From positions 1-23,062 of the forward strand of contig JAYVCI010000178.1 in the NCBI GenBank assembly GCA_043750035.1: DNA of 23,062 nucleotides, written 5' to 3'. This DNA is from CANJUD01 sp043750035. GTDB taxonomy: Bacteria; Bacteroidota; Bacteroidia; UKL13-3. This document shows, one piece after another, positions 7,206-12,981 of the stretch (positions are counted from its first letter, which is position 1; each line of letters opens with the position of its first letter). Position numbers and translations under genes: made by a program. The notes beneath the pieces are model-generated. The model was not told where the DNA came from. It searched no databases and was given only the letters and a program-made list of their open reading frames with translations.

Positions 7206-7613
7206 ATGAATAATCAAAGTTCTATAATCATATTCATTGATGATGAATCAAAACCTTATGGGGAATTTTCTGTACCTATTAATTTTGAATTGGATACAAA
7301 AAAATTAGTTGACGGAGAGCATACCCTAAAAATAGTAAGTAAAGACCCATTGGGAAAAGAAGGGATTCGTAAAATTCCATTTATAGTGCGAAATGGTCCA
7401 GCTATAGCTATAGAAGGTATTACAGAAAATGAAGTAGTAGATGGGGTAATTCCTATAATGATTAATGCTTATGGCAAAGGCAATCAAAAGAAATTTTTAA
7501 TAGAAGGGAGCGAAACTCCGCACTCAATACCTGCTTGGCTATGGGCACTTATTATAGGTTTTGCTGGCTGGGCGATATACTATGCTGTTACAGCTATGAA
7601 TATGAGTTTATAG
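7206..7613 (+). CDS. Tail-anchored Ig-like protein, oxidase operon
   Basis: A 135-aa protein starting 6 bp after the CPVC gene. Residues about 15-65 look like a bacterial Ig-like beta-sandwich (FELDTKKLVDGEHTLKIVS, then KEGIRKIPFIV). The C-terminus has one TM helix (about 112-130, LWALIIGFAGWAIYYAV) introduced by an IPAWLW motif, so it is tail-anchored. There is no N-terminal signal peptide, which leaves the side of the membrane of the Ig-like part unclear. Its position as last gene of the operon suggests a fourth subunit or assembly factor of the oxidase. I recognise no characterised homologue. The stop codon overlaps the tail of the convergent thioesterase relic by 6 bp (7608-7613). Confidence 0.75.
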   Translation: MNNQSSIIIFIDDESKPYGEFSVPINFELDTKKLVDGEHTLKIVSKDPLGKEGIRKIPFIVRNGPAIAIEGITENEVVDGVIPIMINAYGKGNQKKFLIEGSETPHSIPAWLWALIIGFAGWAIYYAVTAMNMSL

Positions 7614-8161
7614 ATTGCTGATTGCTAATTTAATTTCTTCCGGAAAAGGCATCTTCTCATTCTTCCCAAAATCATACATTACCATCACATCTCTAGCTTC
7701 GGCTACCAGTTCGTTATTACTATTATATAATTTATGCGAAATCCCAAAACTTGAGTTTTTGATAAAATCCATTTGTGAATGTATAATCACTTCTCCGGGA
7801 TAAAACAATGGTTTTTTTAAATTCGCATTGCGTAGATGCCAACATGGGGCTGTGTTTATTTTCGGTGTATAATTTATATAATCCTATTTGTTCCCAATAA
7901 TTTACCCGAGCAGCCTGCACATATTTCATAAAAGCCACATTGTTTATACCGAAACTGTATCTGTATTAGGCCAATAAATTATTTTTGGCAAGTGGCCTAA
8001 ACAGCTACTAGGTCGGCATTACATTACTAAAGTTCAAAATAGTCCCGATAGCTATCGGGATTGGACTATTTTGAACTAAGTAATGGTATTACATGGCCAA
8101 AGAGGTCAAGTTCGCTCCAGTCGATGCGGAGAGTGAGGGTTATTTGTCTTTGGTGGGGCAT
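7608..8161 (-). pseudogene. Acyl-CoA thioesterase (4HBT/hotdog family) pseudogene, split by an insert and frameshifted
   Basis: Three fragments in gene order reassemble into a normal-length (about 136 aa) hotdog thioesterase. Fragment 1 reads from ATG 8161 and ends IDWSELDLFGHV near 8090, with the typical catalytic-Asp/GHVNN region. Fragment 2 resumes at 7947 with INNVAFMKYVQAARVNYWEQ and runs to EFKK. Fragment 3 continues in another frame with FYPGEVIIHSQMDF to the stop at 7608. Between fragments 1 and 2 lie about 145 bp of palindromic sequence with in-frame stops. Between fragments 2 and 3 the frame shifts at an A7 run (7812-7818 on the plus strand reads T7), where six A would restore KKPLFYPGE. 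The intact enzyme would hydrolyse acyl-CoA thioesters. It is convergent with, and slightly overlaps, the oxidase operon. Confidence 0.85.
7948..8092. mobile_element. Palindromic miniature insert of about 145 bp in the thioesterase gene
   Basis: The insert is defined by the break in the thioesterase reading frame, with boundaries uncertain by about 3 bp. It contains two inverted repeats. A long stem-loop (8022-8085) has arms CATTACT plus AGTTCAAAATAGTCC and the complement, around the perfect palindrome CCCGATAGCTATCGGG (8044-8059). A second dyad has TTAGGCCA (7966-7973) and TGGCCTAA (7993-8000). It carries no coding capacity. It behaves like a non-autonomous MITE- or REP-type element; a convincing target-site duplication was not found. 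Confidence 0.6.
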
Positions 8162-8177
8162 TTATATATACTTAAAG

Positions 8178-9155
8178 TTAGTTGTCGTTTAATTTTGTAG
8201 TTGTGTTTTTACTCAGTTCAATACCGCAATATCTTGCCCAAAGTAACATTGTCCATTCTCTTTTTCCCCAATCAAGTTCTAGTTGCTGTGTTTTGCTAAT
8301 AAAATCCTTATAAGTAATAAGTTGAAAACTGTCAGGATGCGAGAGCATTTTTTTAAAATTTTCTGCCGTTTTTGTCGCACTCTCATCATCTTGATAACAG
8401 AAAAGACCAGTATAAACAAAATCATATTTTTTATTTTGAATAAGGGCTTCTGCGATAAGTTGATTACGGAATAGTTGATTGAAGTCTTTACTCTTTACAA
8501 AGGTATAATAATCTCCGACAAAATTTGGTTTGGATTTATTATAGATACCAAAATAGGCATTATGATTTTTGTTATCTTTGTCGCCATAAAAAATTTTCGA
8601 TTTGGAAGGTTTGAATGAGAATGTATCGGTGTATTTGCACTCAAATCCAATCAGTCCTTTTTTGTCTCCTTCTTCGACTTCAAAAGCAATATCAAAAGCA
8701 GACCTATCATTGGTATAATTTTCTATCGGGGCGTATTCAAAAAATACATTGTTTAGTTTTGTCAGGTTTTTATAGAATATTTTTAGAACCAATAACCCGA
8801 AATCATGGTCAGCATATAACTCTCCAAAGAAATTAAAACATAGGGGTTGGCTAGAAAGTAAATTATTAAATAGCCTGTCTTCTTCAATCATTCCAACATT
8901 TTCTTTTGTTCGCATGCTAAGAGTATCTTTAACTGCTTTCATAGAATTTGGAGTAAGAAAATTTTTCTCATTATTCTTGCCGTCTAAAATTGTATTACAA
9001 ACATTTTGAGTTGTATTTATGGGATGTAAACCAGCCTCTTCATGTAATACATTAGTTCTCCACCAACCCTGGTGAACTCTCATTTTTCTAGTCAATCCAG
9101 ATTCATTTGGAATTGATCCGAATCGTTCTTTTAAAGTGGATAATTTTTCCTCCAT
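8178..9155 (-). CDS. PGN_0703-type putative restriction endonuclease
   Basis: A 325-aa protein resembling the PGN_0703 family of putative restriction endonucleases. The PD-(D/E)xK-like core is visible as SAFDIAFEVEEGDKKGLIGF (152-171) followed by ECKY, giving Asp155, Glu172 and Lys174 as candidate metal-binding and catalytic residues. Glu140 in the preceding FFEYAP strand is a further conserved-type acid. The upstream LCFNFFGEL motif (105-113) also fits the family as I know it. It has no signal peptide, and no methyltransferase is adjacent, so it may be a solitary nuclease or part of a phage-defence function. It is preceded at 21 bp by a 44-aa ORF on the same strand. Specificity and activity are unknown. 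Confidence 0.75.
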   Translation of the reverse strand: MEEKLSTLKERFGSIPNESGLTRKMRVHQGWWRTNVLHEEAGLHPINTTQNVCNTILDGKNNEKNFLTPNSMKAVKDTLSMRTKENVGMIEEDRLFNNLLSSQPLCFNFFGELYADHDFGLLVLKIFYKNLTKLNNVFFEYAPIENYTNDRSAFDIAFEVEEGDKKGLIGFECKYTDTFSFKPSKSKIFYGDKDNKNHNAYFGIYNKSKPNFVGDYYTFVKSKDFNQLFRNQLIAEALIQNKKYDFVYTGLFCYQDDESATKTAENFKKMLSHPDSFQLITYKDFISKTQQLELDWGKREWTMLLWARYCGIELSKNTTTKLNDN

Positions 9156-9176
9156 AGCTTAGTTCTAATATATTTA

Positions 9177-9311
9177 TTATAATTTTGACGCGTTACTTAG
9201 TTTTTTCATAATACTTTTACAATCGACATCCTTCCCCGTTTTTACTTTGTCCATCAATTTGCCCAAAGCTTTGTCCACTTTTGAATTTGTATATTTAAGA
9301 ATCTTACTCAT
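9177..9311 (-). CDS. Small basic 44-aa protein upstream of the endonuclease
   Basis: A short open frame beginning MSKILKYTNSKVDKALGKLM and ending in KLSNASKL. It is Lys-rich (about a quarter of residues), probably helical, with one Cys (Cys31). It ends 21 bp before the endonuclease start on the same strand, so the pair is likely an operon. An upstream in-frame TGA leaves the ATG at 9311 as the only reasonable start. Its conserved-looking composition and operon position support a real gene; the function is unknown. A regulator, inhibitor or specificity partner of the nuclease is only a guess. Confidence 0.55.
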   Translation of the reverse strand: MSKILKYTNSKVDKALGKLMDKVKTGKDVDCKSIMKKLSNASKL

Positions 9312-9320
9312 AATAAGTCA

Positions 9321-9328
9321 CAAATATA
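9321..9328 (-). promoter_or_regulatory. Candidate -7 box for the 44-aa ORF/endonuclease operon
   Basis: On the minus strand this reads TATATTTG, an exact TAnnTTTG match. Only 9 nt separate it from the ATG at 9311, so the leader would be very short. It is the best promoter candidate for this operon, but the spacing leaves doubt. Confidence 0.35.
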
Positions 9329-9391
9329 ATCAAATATTTTAAAAAAGCCTAATCCCCAAATTATTCATATTTTTGCATCAACGATATCAGT

Positions 9392-9453
9392 CTGAGTTTA
9401 TCGAAGACGACAAGGGGAGTAATCTTCAGTTTGTCGCCCTTCGATAAACTCAG
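9392..9453. repeat. Inverted repeat, 15-bp perfect arms, in the intergenic region 9312-9634
   Basis: CTGAGTTTATCGAAG (9392-9406) and CTTCGATAAACTCAG (9439-9453) are exact reverse complements around a 32-nt loop, followed by GATGACA. The motif resembles a dispersed Bacteroidota intergenic repeat with 'TTCGATAAACTCAGGATGAC'. The rest of the 323-bp gene-free stretch holds degenerate near-repeats such as CGTAATTCGTAATT and CTTCTAAAATCAGAAATC, plus an isolated TATTTTTG box at 9368-9375. No gene was seen in it. Confidence 0.7.
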
Positions 9454-9634
9454 GATGACAAACTAAAGAATCCTTGCTCTTTAATTAATCTGCCGCATGC
9501 CCATCAAGTCCCAAATCCAATTCCTAATAAATCAGGCGTCAGCAACTTCTAAAATCAGAAATCGTTAATCCTTGTTCTTAAATCAAATAAAACGTAATTC
9601 GTAATTGAACATTCGTAATTCAAATATATATAAT

Positions 9635-10183
9635 ATGAAGATATACGCAGAAACACCCCGACTTATACTCCGGGAAATACTCCCCTCAGACGAAGAAGGT
9701 ATGTTCGCCCTCGATTCTGATCCAGAAGTCCATAGATACTTAGGAAATAATCCTGTTACGAATATCGAACAAACTAGAGAAGTAATAAACTTTGTAAGGC
9801 AACAATATATAGATAACGGAATCGCACGTTGGGCTGTTATTGAAAAAAATACCAATAGTTTTGTGGGTTGGTCAGGATTAAAACTGGTGAAAGAGGAAAG
9901 AAATAACCACCCACAATATTATGATATAGGATACCGCTTCATTAAAAAGTATTGGGGAAAAGGCTATGCCACAGAATCAGCCAAAGCTGCATTGGACTAC
10001 GGTTTTGAGGTAATGAATCTTACAGAAATTATTGGCACAGCCCATATAGAAAATACTGCTTCAAGAAAAGTATTAGAAAAAATCGGTCTCAAATATATAG
10101 AAAAGTTTATGTACGATGATATCGAATGCAACTGGTTGAGAATTACAAGGAGAGAGTGGGAAAACAATATATATATATTATAG
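9635..10183 (+). CDS. GNAT-family N-acetyltransferase (RimJ/RimL-like)
   Basis: A 182-aa acetyl-CoA-dependent N-acetyltransferase. It starts MKIYAETPRLILREILPSD, the classic RimJ/RimL-type opening (ETxRLxLRxxxxxD). The GNAT core is clear: WAVIEKNTNSFVGWSGL forms strands 2-4, and YDIGYRFIKKYWGKGYATES includes the acetyl-CoA pyrophosphate loop (W-G-K-G-Y-A). The late NTASRKVLEKIGL segment matches the usual 'N..S..v.eKlGf' motif. The substrate may be a protein N-terminus or a small amine and cannot be told from sequence. The ATG at 9635 was chosen because the homologous region starts there; a TTG at 9605 would add ten residues translated from low-complexity spacer. It stands alone and is convergent with the acyltransferase operon. 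Confidence 0.9.
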   Translation: MKIYAETPRLILREILPSDEEGMFALDSDPEVHRYLGNNPVTNIEQTREVINFVRQQYIDNGIARWAVIEKNTNSFVGWSGLKLVKEERNNHPQYYDIGYRFIKKYWGKGYATESAKAALDYGFEVMNLTEIIGTAHIENTASRKVLEKIGLKYIEKFMYDDIECNWLRITRREWENNIYIL

Positions 10184-10212
10184 CCGTCATCCGATAGCTA
10201 TCGGATGACGGC
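10183..10212. terminator. Perfect 30-bp palindrome, bidirectional terminator between convergent genes
   Basis: The arms start GCCGTCATCC and the centre is GATAGCTATC; the whole 30 bp is its own reverse complement. It begins on the last base of the GNAT stop codon and ends 8 bp before the stop of the MBOAT gene, which is the expected place for a shared terminator. A-T tracts flank it on both sides. Its core CCGATAGCTATCGG is the same as in the insert at 8044-8059. Confidence 0.75.
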
Positions 10213-10220
10213 ATATATTC

Positions 10221-11708
10221 TTAAAACTGAAAATATATGAACGGCAATACCTCTGCTGATTTTACTTGGATTACTATAATAATCATTAATAAAATTGCAA
10301 CACCTTTGGCAAATAAAGGAGCATAGGTAAGTTCCTGTCTCACCCTGTCTTCCCATCTAGTAGGTGTAAGGTGCAAAGCATATCCCAACATCAGTAACAA
10401 TATAATATAGGGATAACCTTCCACAAATTGCGGCAACACGCTTATATCAAATGCAAAAGCAATTTGTCCCAATACATCAGCGGCATTATTCATATCACCT
10501 GCCCTGAAATATATCCAACAAAAACATACAAAATGGAAGGTGAGAAACCATGCTAATATTTTTCCGCCACGGGTATTAAAAAATGTATGTAGTCTGCTCC
10601 ATGCATTTTTTTGTTCCAAATAAAATTTGTGTCCTGTCAAAGCTACGCCATGCAACCCACCCCATAATATAAATTTGAATCCTGCCCCGTGCCAAAGCCC
10701 GCCCAGCAACATAGTTAGCATTAAGTTAAAATAGGTACGCCATTTCCCTTTTCTATTTCCACCCAATGATATATATAAATAATCTCTTAACCAAGTTGAC
10801 AATGATATATGCCAGTGTCGCCAAAATTCAGTAATATTTAGACTCTGATAAGGGGAGTTGAAATTTTTGCATAGTTCGTAACCAAATAACAATGCAACAC
10901 CTATAGCCATATCACTATATCCACTGAAGTCGCAATATATTTGTAGGGCATAACCATATACACCCATCAAGCATTCAAAGCCGCTATATAATGTTGGATT
11001 GTCAAATATTCGGTCTACAAAATTCACACTGATGTAATCGGATATTACCGCTTTTTTAAACAATCCTATACATATTAAAAACACACCACGGCCTAACATC
11101 TCAGCAGTTACTATAGGATCCTTGGCTACCTGTGGTAAAAAGTCCTTTGCCCTTACAATGGGTCCTGCTACCAATTGCGGGAAGAAGGAAACAAAGAAAG
11201 CATAATCCCATATATGTTTTACAGGTTCAATTTCTTTTCTATATATATCAATAGTATAACTAAGCGATTGAAAAGTGAAAAATGAAACACCTACCGGTAA
11301 TATTATATGCAGTGGTTCAAAATTACTTTCGGTGAGTCCTGCAAATATTTCATATAAGAAATTGGTGTACTTAAAATAACCCAACATTCCCAAATTAATT
11401 ATCAAGCTAAACACTAGTAATGCCTTACGTTTCCATGGGCTTTGGGCCTTCCATATCATATTGGCCAATGCATAATCAACCACAGTTGAACCAATTAATA
11501 TTAAAAAATATATACCGCTGCTTTTATAATAAAAAAACAATGAAAATAATATGGTATATATAATTTTAAGTTTATGCTTTTTGTGCAATATCCAAAATCC
11601 GCATAGAAACCCCGCAAACAAAAATACAAATAATCCGGAGCTAAAAATTAATGGCTCCTTTGGATTATATACAAATTGTTTTAATATATTATCGAGGCTT
11701 AATAACAT
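10221..11708 (-). CDS. MBOAT-family O-acyltransferase (AlgI/PatA/DltB-like)
   Basis: A 495-aa polytopic inner-membrane acyltransferase that would move an acyl group (usually acetyl) across the membrane onto an extracytoplasmic acceptor. MBOAT signatures are clear: a conserved helix with VSFFTFQSLSYTIDIYR (141-157), PQLVAGPIVRA (177-187), YALQIYCDFSGYSDMAIGVA (253-272), FWRHWHISLSTWLRDYLYI (295-313), and the catalytic His340 in GGLWHG. The length is typical of AlgI (about 500 aa). It is the last gene of a three-gene operon and its ATG lies 20 bp inside the end of the preceding SGNH gene, indicating translational coupling. The partners imply an MBOAT/SGNH relay, as in alginate, peptidoglycan (PatA/PatB) or teichoic acid (Dlt) modification. 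The acceptor glycan is not revealed. Confidence 0.92.
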   Translation of the reverse strand: MLLSLDNILKQFVYNPKEPLIFSSGLFVFLFAGFLCGFWILHKKHKLKIIYTILFSLFFYYKSSGIYFLILIGSTVVDYALANMIWKAQSPWKRKALLVFSLIINLGMLGYFKYTNFLYEIFAGLTESNFEPLHIILPVGVSFFTFQSLSYTIDIYRKEIEPVKHIWDYAFFVSFFPQLVAGPIVRAKDFLPQVAKDPIVTAEMLGRGVFLICIGLFKKAVISDYISVNFVDRIFDNPTLYSGFECLMGVYGYALQIYCDFSGYSDMAIGVALLFGYELCKNFNSPYQSLNITEFWRHWHISLSTWLRDYLYISLGGNRKGKWRTYFNLMLTMLLGGLWHGAGFKFILWGGLHGVALTGHKFYLEQKNAWSRLHTFFNTRGGKILAWFLTFHFVCFCWIYFRAGDMNNAADVLGQIAFAFDISVLPQFVEGYPYIILLLMLGYALHLTPTRWEDRVRQELTYAPLFAKGVAILLMIIIVIQVKSAEVLPFIYFQF

Positions 11709-12981
11709 AAAGTTGGTAATGATACATCAATGCTTGGTATAATAAATCACCTTGTAAAGTATAACCTTTAATAGAGTTGTGCACCCTATCCCTGCTGAAC
11801 AATCCATTAAGTACCCATTGATAGCTGCTGTTTTGTCCACCAGCAATAGTATATAAATCCCACAAGGGTAATCCACGGTTGGTAGCTACTGTCCGCCATG
11901 CTTCTGCTACACGAGCCACGTGCGGGTTTGGCCTGCTCCACTTATAAGATTCCATGGGTGTGGTAATTAATATAGGAACACCATCGCATTGTGCTTTGGT
12001 CATTACCAAACTATCCATTTGGCGGGCAAACTCTTCATTCGTTCTTTTATAATCTTGTGCTTCGTTGGTGCCTAATGATATAATAATAAGATCGGGCTTT
12101 AGGGAAAAGGTTTGTTTAAACACATCAGGGTTATTGCAATATTGGTGTGCTTGAATACCATTAACCCCAATATTATGATATAATACCCCCGGCTGTTTGC
12201 TGAGTGCCACCAGACCATGCAATACAAACTGGTCACGCCCGGTGCCTTCAAATTCAAGTCCCCATTTGCAGGTAGGTTTGCTAAATTGAACTACATGATA
12301 AGGCAAATTTTCATCGTCACTTTTATTTACTTTATATACTTGGTCATTGATCCAATCTTTTATATTTAACTTATATTCATAACCATGATTGTCTTTTGGA
12401 ATTAGCAATGCTTGCGTTAGATAGGTATTAACAGAATCGCAGCCTTTCATATCAAACAATACATAGGCCCCGTTTTGTTTGGTGCTTACACTAAACCCAG
12501 AAATGCCATTGGTATTTTCTTTAATAGGAAGTATGGCTTTATTGGTTTGCCACACACCTCCAAAGCTAGTTCTATAATCAGAAGGTCCGCTTGTTTTTGC
12601 AGCTTTGTACGGAAATACCATTCCCCTGCCCGCATTGCCAAATCTATATTGCATTAAACTTCTGCATTGCCCTGTAAAAAAATCTGCTTGTATATGCGAG
12701 TCGCCAATATGGAAAATATTTACCACTTCGTTACTTCCATTTTCTATTCGGTATAGTTTGGCAAATAAAGAATCGAGTGTACCTGCATTGCTTATGGTGT
12801 CAGAATCGTAGCGAATAAATTTATATAATACTGGTGTGTCTTGAGCCTGACATGAACTGCTAGATATATATAATAAAAATAGCAAAGTAATAATATATTT
12901 TTGTATATAGCATTTAGCCCCCCCGAATCCCTCTCGTCCTTCAAGACGAGACCGAATCCTGAATCCCTTAATTGCTTGCAT
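11689..12981 (-). CDS. Exported SGNH/GDSL-type hydrolase or acyltransferase, acylation operon
   Basis: Probable periplasmic partner of the MBOAT enzyme. With start ATG 12981 it is 430 aa. A hydrophobic export segment (about 30-42, ITLLFLLYISSSS) is followed by block I IFHIGDSHIQADF (Asp94-Ser95), block II GVNG, block III SLGTNEAQ, and block V DRVH (Asp398, His401), so the whole Ser-His-Asp set is present. The start is uncertain. The open frame extends to ATG 13017, 50 bp inside the upstream gene; ATG 12981 overlaps the upstream stop region by 14 bp. Either way, the first 25 or so residues are read through a GC-rich hairpin repeat (12932-12951) and look unlike natural signal-peptide n-regions. 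A TTG in the hydrophobic segment is a third option. Confidence 0.8.
   Translation of the reverse strand: MQAIKGFRIRSRLEGREGFGGAKCYIQKYIITLLFLLYISSSSCQAQDTPVLYKFIRYDSDTISNAGTLDSLFAKLYRIENGSNEVVNIFHIGDSHIQADFFTGQCRSLMQYRFGNAGRGMVFPYKAAKTSGPSDYRTSFGGVWQTNKAILPIKENTNGISGFSVSTKQNGAYVLFDMKGCDSVNTYLTQALLIPKDNHGYEYKLNIKDWINDQVYKVNKSDDENLPYHVVQFSKPTCKWGLEFEGTGRDQFVLHGLVALSKQPGVLYHNIGVNGIQAHQYCNNPDVFKQTFSLKPDLIIISLGTNEAQDYKRTNEEFARQMDSLVMTKAQCDGVPILITTPMESYKWSRPNPHVARVAEAWRTVATNRGLPLWDLYTIAGGQNSSYQWVLNGLFSRDRVHNSIKGYTLQGDLLYQALMYHYQLYVIKPR
12932..12951. repeat. REP-like hairpin lying within the 5' end of an SGNH gene
   Basis: TCTCGTC (12932-12938) and GACGAGA (12945-12951) pair around a CTTCAA loop. 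The hairpin is flanked on both sides by CCGAATCC-type copies and a C7 run (12919-12925). The block is GC-rich against an AT-rich setting and resembles an intergenic repeat. It falls in frame between the possible start codons and the signal segment of the downstream SGNH gene. Confidence 0.55.

Noticed and set aside
7615..7803. A plus-strand 62-codon frame after the oxidase operon
   Set aside because: It is the antisense of the thioesterase relic, whose protein similarity is clear on the minus strand.
8093..8161. The 31-codon frame starting MPHQRQITLTLRIDWSELDL as an independent small protein
   Set aside because: It ends inside the palindromic insert and its last residues complete the thioesterase motif, so it is the severed N-terminus of that gene.
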